DNA of 64,000 nucleotides from Herbaspirillum sp. ASV7. Its GTDB lineage: Bacteria; Pseudomonadota; Gammaproteobacteria; Burkholderiales; Burkholderiaceae_D. The stretch lies in contig NZ_JAELUH010000026.1 of NCBI RefSeq assembly GCF_016429215.1, forward strand, positions 1 through 64,000, read 5' to 3'. Each line of letters begins with the position of its first letter. The stretch's first letter is position 1. This document shows, in pieces, positions 8,557 to 17,955 of this stretch. A model generated the notes under the pieces. The model was not told where the DNA came from and did not search any database. It was given only the letters and a program-made list of their open reading frames with translations. Position numbers and translations under genes: made by a program.

Positions 8557-10677
8557 TTACTTAGCCTCGCCTGTTGCCAGCGTCGCCACCAGCAGGCAGG
8601 CGGTTTCCACGGCGGCCGCCTGGGCCAGGTGCACCGGCGCCGGGCGGCGACGCGGCAGGTCCTGCAGGGCGGCCAGGTCATGCGCCTCCAGGGCCAGCGC
8701 CAGGGCGCGCAACCAGTCGAGCAGGCCGGGGAAGGGTGGCTGTGGATGCGCCCACAGGTGGCTGGCCGCCGCCGCCAGCCGACGCGACAGCGCCACCGCC
8801 GTGCGGCCCGCAGCCTGGTCGCGCTGGGACCGGCCGCGCTCGCGCGCCATGCGTTGCAGCAGCAGACCGGCCTCGACATTGGCCACGCAGGCGTCGCGCC
8901 GATGCGCATGCAGGCGCTTCATTTGCTGCGGGTCGTGGTCGGCGGCCACGGCGTCGACCAGGTAGGCCAGGTTGAGCTGGGCCATGCGCATCAGTTGCGC
9001 GCGCGCATCGGTCTGTTGCCGGCGTGGCCAGAACAGGTAGCTGGCCAGCACCGCCACCACCGCGCCGATGACGTTGTTGCCGGCGCGCAGCGCGGCATTG
9101 GATAACTGATGGGCCGGGTCGCCGGCCACATCGGCCACCAGCACGAACACCGGCGTGAGGAAGGTGGCGTATAAGCCATAGCTGACCGGACGTAGCGCCA
9201 TGGTCAGCACCGTCAGCGGAAACACCAGCACCGCCAGCGCCAGCGGCGAATGCACCACCAGGCAGACCGCCACCGCCAGCACGCCACCCACCACACTGCC
9301 CACGGCACGCTCCATGCTGCGCGACCAGCTCTCGGAGATGCTGGGCTGCATCACCAGCATGGTGGCCATGGTGGCCCAATAACCGAAGGGCAGCTCCAGC
9401 AGATGCACGATCAGGTAGGTGGCGCCGGCCGCCGCCGCACAGCGCCAGGCGTGGTGCCACTCGGCCGACCCGGCGTGGGCATGCAGCGCGGCCTTGCGCC
9501 ACAGGGCGCGCACGCGATGGGTGAGGGCGGCCAGGCCGTGGCGTTGCAGCGCCACTTCGCGAGCGGCCTGCTTGAGACCGGCCGGGTCCACGCTGGCGGC
9601 CACCGCCAGCGGTGTCGCGACCTGCTGCAGCATGCGGCCCGCGCCGCGCGGCAGGCGCGCCACCAGCTGGCGCAGGCGCAACATGATGCGGGCATCCTCG
9701 TCGGCGGCGATGGCGTCACCCCGGCTCATGGTTCTCTGCATGGCCTGCAGCTGGCGCGCGATGGCGGCCAGCACGCGGGCGGTACGCTGGCGGGCGTGTG
9801 GCTCCTGGTAGTGCGTCAGCTGCAGGTCGGCCAGGACCGTGATGCCGTCCAGCAGATCGCCGGCGCGCGCCAGGCGCACCAGCAGGTTTTCATACAGGCG
9901 ACGCGATTCGGTACGCTCGACGGCCACCGCCTCCAGGGCGCGATGGGCGCTGGCGATGTCGAAGCGCGCATGGCGGCGCGTGTGCGCGGCCAGCTCGGCG
10001 GCATGGACCGCGTAGGCGGCATCGTCCAGGTCGGTGGCCGCCGCAATGGATGCCAGCTCGGCCAGCGTACCGTAGACCCGCGCCACCGCCTGGCGCGCCG
10101 GCGCGAAGGGATGGATGCGCCATACCGTCAGGCTCAGCAGCAACGCCCACAGGCAACCACCGAAATAGATCAGCACATGGCTTTGCGCCATCGGCCACAG
10201 CACCACCGGGGCATCGGCCATGATGGCCGACACGCCTGCGGCCAGCATCAGCACCAGGCCGGCGGCGGCGCCATAGATGCGCGAATAGCCGGCCACTCCG
10301 GCGCAGGCCATGATGGCCAGCAAACCCGCTGGCACGCTCCATCCGGCAGCCGTGGCCGCGACCATGCCGCCCACCGTGGAGGCCAGCGCGAAACCGCCCA
10401 TGGAGGCTAGCCGGGCCCGGTTGGAACCGGCGCTATCGGCCAGGCTGGTCAGGAAGGCGCCGATGGCGGCCCATGAGAACAAGGGATTGCCCAGCCACTC
10501 GCCCAAGAGCAGCATGGCACTGGCACCGCAGGCCGCACGCAAACCCTCGGACAGGTTGGTGTGGCGTAGCGGGAACTGCGCGCGCCAGCGTTCCACACGG
10601 GTGCGGCAGCGGCGGCAGCCGGAGAGCAGGAAGAAACGCAACAGCGAAAAACGCGACGACAATAGCGGCGGCATCAT
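8557..10677 (-). CDS. FUSC-family inner-membrane protein (YccS/fusaric-acid-resistance type)
   Basis: The protein has about 706 residues. It has two blocks of hydrophobic helices (roughly residues 50-170 and 390-520) separated by a long soluble helical region, the two-repeat layout of FUSC/YccS-type efflux-related proteins. The second block contains PFGYWATMATMLVMQPS and a SWSRSMERAVGSVVGG stretch typical of the family. The ATG at 10677 was chosen because the longer frame begins at TTG; no clear ribosome site is seen. It probably shares a transcript with the MscS channel gene. Substrate unknown. Confidence 0.82.
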   Translation of the reverse strand: MMPPLLSSRFSLLRFFLLSGCRRCRTRVERWRAQFPLRHTNLSEGLRAACGASAMLLLGEWLGNPLFSWAAIGAFLTSLADSAGSNRARLASMGGFALASTVGGMVAATAAGWSVPAGLLAIMACAGVAGYSRIYGAAAGLVLMLAAGVSAIMADAPVVLWPMAQSHVLIYFGGCLWALLLSLTVWRIHPFAPARQAVARVYGTLAELASIAAATDLDDAAYAVHAAELAAHTRRHARFDIASAHRALEAVAVERTESRRLYENLLVRLARAGDLLDGITVLADLQLTHYQEPHARQRTARVLAAIARQLQAMQRTMSRGDAIAADEDARIMLRLRQLVARLPRGAGRMLQQVATPLAVAASVDPAGLKQAAREVALQRHGLAALTHRVRALWRKAALHAHAGSAEWHHAWRCAAAAGATYLIVHLLELPFGYWATMATMLVMQPSISESWSRSMERAVGSVVGGVLAVAVCLVVHSPLALAVLVFPLTVLTMALRPVSYGLYATFLTPVFVLVADVAGDPAHQLSNAALRAGNNVIGAVVAVLASYLFWPRRQQTDARAQLMRMAQLNLAYLVDAVAADHDPQQMKRLHAHRRDACVANVEAGLLLQRMARERGRSQRDQAAGRTAVALSRRLAAAASHLWAHPQPPFPGLLDWLRALALALEAHDLAALQDLPRRRPAPVHLAQAAAVETACLLVATLATGEAK

Positions 10678-10865
10678 GACAGCGTAGGCGGCTCGGGCAG
10701 GAGGGGAGGCAGGCAAGACAGGAAAGGAGTGCCGACACCCGCGCTCTCAAGGTCGCGACGGCGTCATTCCGGTTCCGCCTTCACGGATGAGGGGGGCGGC
10801 AGGTATCGGCAAGCACCAGTATAGAAAGCCTGCATCATGCACGGTATGACTAAAGTTCCCGCATT

Positions 10866-10910
10866 GCATTCCCTAAAGGAATGCTACCGGCATGATGCCG
10901 TCATGCCGGT
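10866..10910 (-). terminator. Tandem hairpins at the end of the LysR gene
   Basis: ACCGGCATGA-N5-TCATGCCGGT (10886-10910) overlaps the LysR stop codon. It is followed on the minus strand by GCATTCC-N5-GGAATGC (10866-10884). The two stems in series look like a termination region. No long T-run is present. Confidence 0.5.
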
Positions 10911-11815
10911 TTCGCGGTCCTGCCGGCCGCCTTGCCACCGGCAAAGAGTTCGCTGCTCAAGGCCATCCAGGCCCGAGCCGCGTGGGACAGATAGCCGCCC
11001 CGCGTAACATAGGCGACTTGCCATTGCACCTCGGGCTCCACCAGCCGCACCGCCTGCAACTGGTCGGTGGCCAGGCGATGGATGAAGGGCTCGGGCAGCA
11101 ATGCCGCGCCCATCCCGGCCAGGGCCATGGCCACCAGCCAGTCCCACTGGGCGCTCTGGGCGACGATCTCGGGGTGGATGCCATGCTCGCGGAACACCCC
11201 GCGCAGGCTGCGGGTGAGGCCGAATTCGTTGTTGAGCATCACCAGCGGCAGGCCATCGAGCTGGGCGCAGCGCAGCGTGGCGCGGTTCTTCTGGAAGCTG
11301 CCGGCCTGCGCCACGGCCCACATCGGATAGCGCGCCACTGGCATGGTCTGCAATTCCAGTTCCGGGTCGGCCGGCAGCACCGTCATGCCGATCTCCAGTT
11401 CGCCGCTGGCCACGCGCTGCTCGATCTGCGGGCCGGTGTCTTCCTTGAGCACGATGGCGATGTCCGGGTGGCGCTCACGGAAGGCCTTCAGCACCGGCGT
11501 GCAGAGGATGTTGATCATCGGCGGGATGCCGATCTCCAGGCGGCCCTGGCGCAGGGCCTTGGTGTCGCGCACCTCGGCGTCCAGGCGCTGCATCGACGCC
11601 AGGATCTGCTGGCCCTGTTCATACACCACCCGGCCGGTGTCGGTGAGCTGCAGGCGGCGGCCATCGCGGATCAGCAGCGGTGCATCCACTTCATCCTCCA
11701 GCTGGCGCACCATCTTGCTGACCGTGGACTGGGTCACGTGCAAGGCATCGGCGGCGCGGCTGAAACTGTTCAGGCGCACCGTTTCGGTGAAGTAGCGCAG
11801 GGCGCGGATATCCAT
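10901..11815 (-). CDS. LysR-family transcriptional regulator
   Basis: This 304-residue regulator has the helix-turn-helix at about residues 18-37 (FSRAADALHVTQSTVSKMVR) and an effector domain from about residue 90 (GRLEIGIPPMI). It resembles the CynR/CbbR-like LysR branch. It is divergent from the CoA-transferase gene, with 173 nt between the starts. That region contains CCAGTC-N7-GACTGG (11845-11863), a candidate operator. It is the likely regulator of the CoA-transferase. Confidence 0.87.
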   Translation of the reverse strand: MDIRALRYFTETVRLNSFSRAADALHVTQSTVSKMVRQLEDEVDAPLLIRDGRRLQLTDTGRVVYEQGQQILASMQRLDAEVRDTKALRQGRLEIGIPPMINILCTPVLKAFRERHPDIAIVLKEDTGPQIEQRVASGELEIGMTVLPADPELELQTMPVARYPMWAVAQAGSFQKNRATLRCAQLDGLPLVMLNNEFGLTRSLRGVFREHGIHPEIVAQSAQWDWLVAMALAGMGAALLPEPFIHRLATDQLQAVRLVEPEVQWQVAYVTRGGYLSHAARAWMALSSELFAGGKAAGRTAKPA

Positions 11816-11844
11816 GGCGGCAGCTTTCGGAAGGGCAGGGCGAT

Positions 11845-11863
11845 CCAGTCGTTTTATGACTGG
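11845..11863. promoter_or_regulatory. Inverted repeat, candidate LysR operator
   Basis: CCAGTC-N7-GACTGG lies between the divergent LysR and CoA-transferase genes. Its position about 30 nt upstream of the LysR start is typical for an autoregulatory site. Confidence 0.4.
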
Positions 11864-11988
11864 AAAGGGAGAATTTTAATCATACAGCGCATAGTACCCG
11901 GCTTCTATACTGGTTCCAAACAAGAATGCAGGAAGTCCGTCGTGGATGCGCTGCTCACCTTCCCAAGAGAACCCGAGCAGGAGCACAC

Positions 11989-13479
11989 ATGGATAGCCAA
12001 CGCATCCGCCAGCCAGCCTTGGCCGGCAAAGTCATGTCGGCCGCACAGGCCGCCACATTCTTTCACAACGGGATGACCATCGGCCTGAGCGGCTTTACCC
12101 GCGCCGGCGATGCCAAGGCCATGCCACGCGCATTGGCCGATCGCGCAGCCCACGAGGACCTGCGCCTGACCGTCATCACCGGCGCCTCGCTGGGCAATGG
12201 CAGTGATGGCCTCATGGCCGAAGCCGGCCTGCTGGCACGCCGCCTGCCGTTCCAGGTCGATCCCACCCTGCGCAAGAAGATCAACGCGGGCGAGGTGATG
12301 TTCATCGACCAGCACCTTTCCGAGACCGCCGAGCAGCTGCGCAGTGGCACGCCCTCGCGCATCGACATCGCCGTCATCGAAGCGGCGGCCATCACCGAAG
12401 AAGGCATCGTGCCGACCATGTCGGTGGGCAATTCGGCCAGCTTCGTGGAGCAGGCCAGCCAGATCATCATCGAGCTCAACACCAGCGTGCCGCTGGCGCT
12501 GGAAGGCCTGCACGACATCTACCTGCCGGCCACCCGTCCAGAGCGCCAGCCCATCCCGCTGACGGCGGTGCAGGATCGCATCGGCAGCAGCACCATCCCC
12601 TTCGATCCGGCCAAGGTGGTGGGCATCGTCATCACCGAAACGCCTGACAGCCCCTCCTCGGTGCTGCCGCCCGATGCCGAGACCAAGGCCATCGCCGGCC
12701 ATGTGATCCACTTCCTCGAATGCGAAGTCGAGACCGGTCGCCTGCCGCATACGCTGGCGCCGCTGCAGGCCGGCATCGGCACCATCGCCAACGCCGTGCT
12801 GCATGGCCTGGTGGATTCGCCGTTCCGCAACCTGGTGATGTATTCGGAAGTGTTGCAGGACAGCGCCATCGAGCTGCTCGATTCGGGCCAGCTGGCCTTT
12901 GCCTCGGCCTCCTCAATCACGCTCTCGCAGGACAAGTACGCGCACTTCCTGGCCCATATCGACCGTTACCGCGACAAGCTGGTGCTGCGTCCGCAAGAGA
13001 TCAGCAACCACCCGGAACTGGTGCGCCGGCTGGGCATCATCGGACTGAATACGGCACTCGAATTCGACCTCTACGGCAACGTCAACTCCACCCACGTGGG
13101 CGGCACGCACATGATGAACGGCATCGGCGGCTCGGGCGACTTCGCGCGCAACGGCCAGATCTCGATCTTCGTGTCCAAGTCGGTGGCCAAGGATGGCGCC
13201 ATCTCCAGCGTGGTGCCCATGGTCTCGCACGTGGACCACAGCGAGCATGACGTCGATGTGCTGGTCACCGAATGGGGCCTGGCCGACCTGCGCGGCCTGG
13301 CGCCGCGCGAGCGTGCCGTCAAGGTCATCGAGCATTGCTGCCATCCGGACTACCGGCCGCAGCTGCGCGACTACTTCGAGCGCGCCTGCCAGGCCGGCGG
13401 CCATACGCCGCACCTGCTCGGCGAGGCCTTCTCCTGGCATCAGCACTACGCCCAGCACAAGACCATGCGCCTGGGCTGA
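11989..13479 (+). CDS. Acetyl-CoA hydrolase/transferase family, succinyl-CoA:acetate CoA-transferase type
   Basis: This is a 496-residue class I CoA-transferase. The catalytic Glu lies in NTALEFDLYGNVNSTHVGG, and the adjacent MNGIGGSGDFARNG is the conserved glycine-rich CoA loop. These enzymes move CoA between succinyl-CoA and acetate (or propionate) through a glutamyl-CoA intermediate in the cytoplasm. The ATG at 11989 has CAGGAG just upstream; the frame is open for 21 codons further but lacks a better start. The gene is divergent from a LysR regulator. Physiological use in acetate handling is inferred. Confidence 0.88.
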   Translation: MDSQRIRQPALAGKVMSAAQAATFFHNGMTIGLSGFTRAGDAKAMPRALADRAAHEDLRLTVITGASLGNGSDGLMAEAGLLARRLPFQVDPTLRKKINAGEVMFIDQHLSETAEQLRSGTPSRIDIAVIEAAAITEEGIVPTMSVGNSASFVEQASQIIIELNTSVPLALEGLHDIYLPATRPERQPIPLTAVQDRIGSSTIPFDPAKVVGIVITETPDSPSSVLPPDAETKAIAGHVIHFLECEVETGRLPHTLAPLQAGIGTIANAVLHGLVDSPFRNLVMYSEVLQDSAIELLDSGQLAFASASSITLSQDKYAHFLAHIDRYRDKLVLRPQEISNHPELVRRLGIIGLNTALEFDLYGNVNSTHVGGTHMMNGIGGSGDFARNGQISIFVSKSVAKDGAISSVVPMVSHVDHSEHDVDVLVTEWGLADLRGLAPRERAVKVIEHCCHPDYRPQLRDYFERACQAGGHTPHLLGEAFSWHQHYAQHKTMRLG

Positions 13480-13484
13480 ACCGG

Positions 13485-14468
13485 CTAGCGTCCCAGCGCG
13501 CCCCAGCCGACGGCCTTGTGGACGACGGCTGGCATGGCTTCCTTCATGGTGTCGATGAAATGGCGCAGGCGCGCCGGGTAGAAGCGCGCATAGGGATACA
13601 TCAGCGACACCGGCAGCGGCGCCGGCTGCCATTGCGGCAGCAGCTGCACCAGGCGGCCTTCGGCCAGATCCTCCTGCAGCACCCAGGATGACCCTACGGC
13701 CACCCCCAACCCTTCGATGGCGGCATTGCGCAGCGAATAGAGGCTGTCGGTCACCAGGCGTGGCCGGAAGCTGACATGGCGCTGCTCGCCGCTTTGCTCA
13801 TGGGTCAGCGTGACCTCGCGCCGGTAGAAGGCGGGGATGGCAATCCACGGCAGCTCGGCCAGGTCGGCCGGATGGCGTGGCAGGGAGCGGCCCTCCAGCA
13901 AGGCCGGCGCCGCCACCGTCATGCGCGGCACCTCGGCCAGGTGGATGGCCACCACCGACGGGTCATGCACCTCGCCCACCTGGATGGCGCAATCGATGCC
14001 CTGGCTGATGAAGTCGGCGGCGCGGTCATGCAGCAGCCACTCCACCGTGATGCGCGGATGACGGCGCATGAACTGGGCCAGCGGCCCGATCAGCTGCTTC
14101 TGCCCGAAAGCGTGTGGCACCGCCACCCGCAGCGTGCCCTCGGCATGCTGGCGTGCGCCGCGCAGTTCACTCTCCAGTTCATCCCAGCCGGCCAGCAGTT
14201 CCTTGGCCCGTTCATAGCAGCGCTCGCCATCCTCGGTCATCTTCATCGCGTGAGTGGAGCGTTGCAGCAGGCGCACACCCAGCGAGCGCTCCAGGGTCTG
14301 CAGGCGGCGGCTGATGGTGGGCTGGGTGGTCCCCAGTTGTGCGGCGGCCGCCGAGAGGCTGCCGGCCTCGACGATGCGCACGAAGGTTTGCATCAGCTCG
14401 ATGCGGTCGGTCAGGCCGGTGGCGGCAAAGGCAGACGTGGGGACGGGTGCAGGGGAGGGCTTGGTCAT
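13485..14468 (-). CDS. LysR-family transcriptional regulator
   Basis: The protein has 327 residues. The DNA-binding helix is LSAAAAQLGTTQPTISRRLQ, followed by RSLGVRLLQRSTHAMKMTEDG. The effector domain starts near TLRVAVPHAFG. It ends only 5 nt from the CoA-transferase stop on the other strand. It is divergent from the MFS gene at 14603, which it probably controls. Confidence 0.87.
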   Translation of the reverse strand: MTKPSPAPVPTSAFAATGLTDRIELMQTFVRIVEAGSLSAAAAQLGTTQPTISRRLQTLERSLGVRLLQRSTHAMKMTEDGERCYERAKELLAGWDELESELRGARQHAEGTLRVAVPHAFGQKQLIGPLAQFMRRHPRITVEWLLHDRAADFISQGIDCAIQVGEVHDPSVVAIHLAEVPRMTVAAPALLEGRSLPRHPADLAELPWIAIPAFYRREVTLTHEQSGEQRHVSFRPRLVTDSLYSLRNAAIEGLGVAVGSSWVLQEDLAEGRLVQLLPQWQPAPLPVSLMYPYARFYPARLRHFIDTMKEAMPAVVHKAVGWGALGR

Positions 14469-14602
14469 ACGGCTAACGTATATCAATTCTGTCCGTCGCG
14501 CTACTACCGTATGCGAGCAAGGAGGAAGAGAATCCGTTCCAACGCTGGCAAAAGAGGGATTTCCCGGGCTGGCGACGATACAACCCGAACGGAGTCTCCA
14601 TC

Positions 14603-15856
14603 ATGAACACCATTCCCAAGACGCATACAAGCGGCGCCGTCACGGCCCCCGCGCATTCCACCGCACACGGCCATGCACATGGCCTGTCGGGCTCGCTGAT
14701 CCTGCTGCTGGCCACCGGCGCCGGGCTGGCTGTGGCTTCCCTGTATTATTCCCAGCCGATGCTGGGCGTGCTGGCCGACGACATCGGCGCCTCCGAGCGG
14801 GCCGTGGGCATGGTGCCCATGGCGACCCAGCTCGGTTATGCGCTGGGCATCCTGCTGCTGGCGCCGCTGGGCGACCGCTATGACCGTCGCCGCATCATCC
14901 TGATCAAGGCCGCCATCCTGACCGCCGCGCTGCTGCTGGCCGGCGCCGCCTCGGGTGTGGGCGCCTTGCTGGGGGCCAGCCTGGCCATCGGCCTGACGGC
15001 CACGCTGGCGCAGGATATCGTCCCGGCCGCCGCCACCCTGGCGCCGGAGCAGCATCGCGGCCGCATCGTCGGCACCGTCATGACCGGGCTGTTGCTGGGC
15101 ATCCTGCTCTCGCGGGTGGTGGCCGGTTTCGTGGCCGAGCACTTTGGCTGGCGCGCCATGTTCGTGGCGGCCTCGGCCAGCATCGCCGCCATCGGCGTGG
15201 CGGCCTGGCGCGGGTTGCCGCGCTTCCATCCGACCACGCATCTGTCGTATGGCGCGCTGCTGGGTTCGCTGCGTACCCTGTTCAACAAGCATGGCGCCCT
15301 GCGTCGTGCCGCACTGGCCCAGGGCTTGCTGGCGATCGGTTTCTCGGCCTTCTGGTCGACGCTGGCGGTGATGTTGCATGGCGCCCCCTTCCACCTCGGT
15401 AGTGCCGCTGCCGGCGCCTTTGGCCTGGCCGGTGCGGCAGGCGCTCTGGCCGCGCCCCTGGCTGGTCGCATCGCCGACCGCAAGGGCCCGGAACTGGTGA
15501 CTCGTCTGGGTGTGGGTCTGGCCACGCTGTCCTTTGCCGCCATGGCCCTGTCGCCCTGGTTCTCGACCCAAGGGCAACTGATCCTGCTGGCGCTGGCCGC
15601 CATCGGCTTCGACCTCGGTGTGCAGGCTACCCTGGTGGCGCACCAGAGCATTGTCTACGGTATCGAGCCGGGTGCCCGCAGCCGCCTCAATGCCGTGCTG
15701 TTCGTGGGGATGTTCATCGGCATGGCCGCCGGTGCGGCGCTGGGCAGCCTGGCCTTGGCGCAGTGGGGCTGGATTGCGGTAGTGGCCCTGGCCACGGTCA
15801 GCTCGGCGCTGGCGCTGGTGGTGCGGATGTGGCCGGGTGCGGCGAAGGCACATTGA
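14603..15856 (+). CDS. MFS transporter (YnfM/AraJ-like drug:H+ antiporter type)
   Basis: A 417-residue protein with twelve predicted membrane helices and a His/Ala-rich N-terminal extension of about 28 residues. The motif-A loop LGDRYDRRRI follows helix 2 and has a counterpart AGRIADRKGP in the second half. Helix 1 contains LYYSQPMLGVL, frequent in the YnfM-like sugar or drug efflux branch. GAACGGAGT precedes the start. It is divergent from a LysR gene and ends with a strong terminator. The exported compound is unknown. Confidence 0.85.
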   Translation: MNTIPKTHTSGAVTAPAHSTAHGHAHGLSGSLILLLATGAGLAVASLYYSQPMLGVLADDIGASERAVGMVPMATQLGYALGILLLAPLGDRYDRRRIILIKAAILTAALLLAGAASGVGALLGASLAIGLTATLAQDIVPAAATLAPEQHRGRIVGTVMTGLLLGILLSRVVAGFVAEHFGWRAMFVAASASIAAIGVAAWRGLPRFHPTTHLSYGALLGSLRTLFNKHGALRRAALAQGLLAIGFSAFWSTLAVMLHGAPFHLGSAAAGAFGLAGAAGALAAPLAGRIADRKGPELVTRLGVGLATLSFAAMALSPWFSTQGQLILLALAAIGFDLGVQATLVAHQSIVYGIEPGARSRLNAVLFVGMFIGMAAGAALGSLALAQWGWIAVVALATVSSALALVVRMWPGAAKAH

Positions 15857-15891
15857 GCCAAGGCGGCTGATAGACAGGTAGTGCAGGAATC

Positions 15892-15923
15892 ACGGTCCCG
15901 GCTTTGCCGGGACCGTTTTTTTT
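15892..15923 (+). terminator. Rho-independent terminator
   Basis: An 11-bp stem (ACGGTCCCGGC) with a 3-nt TTT loop is followed by eight T residues. It ends the MFS transcript. Confidence 0.92.
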
Positions 15924-16152
15924 GGGGGGCAGAAATTGACTTACACACAGGTTTTCCCGACCTGCAGTCCTGCATGCGCTGCAAGCGGTGAAAAGAGTCG
16001 GGAATTGCATCACAACAATCTGTCGTTTTACATCCAATATCCGCCAACGGATAGCCCACTCTCCCTATGATGAGCGCCAATTCTGGCTGCCGTTTTGGGG
16101 CGCCAGAAGACCTCATCCCAACCAGACCCTCATCAAGAAAAGGGGAGAACCC

Positions 16153-16611
16153 ATGTCGCTCGTTCGTCAGCTCATTCCCGTTTTTCTCTTGTTTTGCATG
16201 ACCGTCCACGCCGACGCGGTGGCCGAATCCTGTCACGCCACGTCGCAAAAGGACATCGCCGCGCTGTTCGAGCGCTGGAACGACTCACTGCAAAGCGGGG
16301 ATCCGGCCAAGGTCGTAGCCAACTACGCGCCGGGTTCGGTCCTGCTGCCCACGCTATCGAACAGGCCACGCGTGAGCGTGAAGGAAAAGGCCGATTACTT
16401 CGAACACTTCATGACCGGCAAGCCCGTCGGCAGCATCGACCGCCGCGTCATCCATCTCGACTGCAACAATGCCATCGATACGGGCCTCTACACCTTCCGC
16501 TTCGCGGATGGCTCGATCGTCAAGGCACGCTACACCTTCACCTACCAATGGAGCGATGATCGGTGGCTGATCACCAGCCATCACTCTTCGATGATGCCGG
16601 AAAGGAACTGA
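16153..16611 (+). CDS. Exported SnoaL/DUF4440-type (SgcJ/EcaC-like) protein
   Basis: The product has 152 residues with a signal peptide (MSLVRQLIPVFLLFCMTVHA). AGGGGAG precedes the ATG; an upstream in-frame extension is less likely. The mature domain reads ALFERWNDSLQSGDPAKVV, then VLLPTLSNRPRVSV, and ends RWLITSHHSSMMPE. This pattern is typical of the CaMKII-association-like NTF2 family often annotated SgcJ/EcaC. It is probably periplasmic and ligand-binding; no reaction can be assigned. Confidence 0.78.
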   Translation: MSLVRQLIPVFLLFCMTVHADAVAESCHATSQKDIAALFERWNDSLQSGDPAKVVANYAPGSVLLPTLSNRPRVSVKEKADYFEHFMTGKPVGSIDRRVIHLDCNNAIDTGLYTFRFADGSIVKARYTFTYQWSDDRWLITSHHSSMMPERN

Positions 16612-16666
16612 CGACACTGGCCCTACGCCGGATCGATGCACTCGAAAGGCCCTGCTGATGAAGCAT

Positions 16667-16685
16667 ATAAATAACAATCATTCTC
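16667..16685 (+). promoter_or_regulatory. Candidate Fur box
   Basis: The stretch around AACAATCATTCTC matches 13 of 19 positions of the Fur consensus and lies about 75 nt upstream of the DUF2325 gene. A better box occurs before the fecI gene 700 nt downstream, which supports an iron-regulated block. Confidence 0.5.
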
Positions 16686-16756
16686 ATCTATAATGCCTCC
16701 ATCCTGGCTGGCAATGTGCACTTTCGCACGTCGGGCGGGTAGCACGGGAGAGACTG

Positions 16757-17350
16757 ATGAACATGGACAAGCATTCTTCGCCAGCGATGGCGACCGCGCC
16801 GGCAGGGCAGCCCGAGTACCTCGTCCTGCTGCGCCACCTGGCGTCGACCCAACAGCGTTGCAGCGCGCTCATTGCCCAGCAGGCAAGGGAAATCGCCCAG
16901 CTACGCGGTCAGACCATGCAGCTGCGCGCCCAGGTGATCGCCCGCGACAGCGCCCTGGCCTGGGCCCTGGCCGACCGCGCCGCCCTGGAAGAAGCCGCCC
17001 CCGACCTGGCGCCGCGCGCCAGCCTGACGCGCAAGGTCAAGGAGCTGCACGGCAAGCTGCAGGACCTGATGCGCGAGAAGATGCGCCCACCCCTGGCTGC
17101 CAGCGCCAACGCCAGTCAGACAGCCGCCACCGAACCCGAACTCTCCGCGCTGGAAGCCAGCGTGGCTGCGGCCGATCTGGTGATCTGCCAGACCGGCTGC
17201 CTCAGCCACGGCGCCTACTGGCGCGTGCAAGACCAGTGCAAGCGCAGCGGCAAGACCTGCATGCTGGTGGAGCAGCCGGCGCGCTTCCGGGTCATGCGCA
17301 TCCACCAGGTCAGCCAGGCCGTGATGCTGGATGCGGACGATCGGGCCTGA
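16757..17350 (+). CDS. DUF2325 domain protein with N-terminal coiled coil
   Basis: This 197-residue protein has an N-terminal half predicted as a coiled coil (about residues 25-115, with heptads such as REIAQLRGQTMQLRAQVIAR). A C-terminal DUF2325 domain follows from about residue 136, marked by DLVICQTGCLSHGAYWRVQD and KRSGKTCMLVEQP. Conserved Cys residues in that domain (CQTGC, DQC, KTC) could bind a metal. Proteins of this kind are found beside iron-uptake genes in Burkholderiales. A Fur-like box upstream and the fec genes downstream fit an iron-linked role, which is inferred. Confidence 0.75.
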   Translation: MNMDKHSSPAMATAPAGQPEYLVLLRHLASTQQRCSALIAQQAREIAQLRGQTMQLRAQVIARDSALAWALADRAALEEAAPDLAPRASLTRKVKELHGKLQDLMREKMRPPLAASANASQTAATEPELSALEASVAAADLVICQTGCLSHGAYWRVQDQCKRSGKTCMLVEQPARFRVMRIHQVSQAVMLDADDRA

Positions 17351-17368
17351 TGCCGCCTCTGCGATATT

Positions 17369-17387
17369 GGTAATGGTAATCACTATC
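17369..17387 (+). promoter_or_regulatory. Fur box upstream of fecI
   Basis: GGTAATGGTAATCACTATC matches 16 of 19 positions of the Fur consensus. It lies 67 nt before the sigma factor start, in the intergenic space after the DUF2325 gene. Iron repression of the fecI-fecR-receptor set is the expected outcome. Confidence 0.8.
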
Positions 17388-17454
17388 ATTTATACTGGGC
17401 GCTTTGCCGGGGCTGCTTGCCAGCCTGCCAACCTGTCCAGGGATGTGCATTCCC

Positions 17455-17949
17455 ATGTCTATCGAAGCCCTCTATTGCGACCACCATTCCTGGCTCCAGG
17501 GATGGCTGCGGCGTCGGCTCGGCAATAGCGAGCAGGCGGCCGACCTGGCGCAGGACACCTTCCTGCGGCTGCTGGGCAGCGAGCGCGTGCCCAGCGTGAT
17601 CCACGAACCGCGCGCCTACCTGACCACGGTGGCGCAGCGGCTGGTGGCCAACCTGTGGCGGCGCGAGAAGCTGGAGCAGGCCTACCTGGAAGCCCTGGCC
17701 CAGGCCCCGGTGGCGATGGCACCCTCGCCCCAGGAGCAGGCCATCCTGCTGGAAACCCTGATGGAGCTGGACCAGTTGCTGGACCAATTGCCGGCCCTGG
17801 TACGCCGCGCCTTCCTGCTCTCGCAACTCGACGGCCTCACTCATGCCCAGGTGGCGGCAGCGCTAGGCATCTCTATCCCCACGGTGAAACGCTACCTGGT
17901 CAAGGCCTTGCAGCGCTGCTATTTCGCCGACGTCTCCTTCACCGGTTGA
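17455..17949 (+). CDS. fecI: FecI-type ECF sigma factor
   Basis: A 164-residue extracytoplasmic-function sigma factor. Region 2 contains SEQAADLAQDTFLRLL and EPRAYLTTVAQRLVANLWRR. Region 4 contains LPALVRRAFLLSQLDGLTH and the DNA-binding helix AALGISIPTVKRYLVKAL. This is the family used by TonB-linked cell-surface signalling. The ATG at 17455 fits the family's N-terminus. fecR follows 6 nt after the stop, so the two are co-translated or nearly so. A Fur box precedes it. It is expected to direct transcription of the receptor gene when the substrate is present. Confidence 0.92.
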   Translation: MSIEALYCDHHSWLQGWLRRRLGNSEQAADLAQDTFLRLLGSERVPSVIHEPRAYLTTVAQRLVANLWRREKLEQAYLEALAQAPVAMAPSPQEQAILLETLMELDQLLDQLPALVRRAFLLSQLDGLTHAQVAAALGISIPTVKRYLVKALQRCYFADVSFTG

Positions 17950-17955
17950 ACGCCT

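Noticed and set aside
14504-15853. 449-codon frame opposite the MFS gene
   Set aside because: The Gln/His/Arg-rich translation lacks hydrophobic or catalytic motifs. The + strand transporter explains the region.
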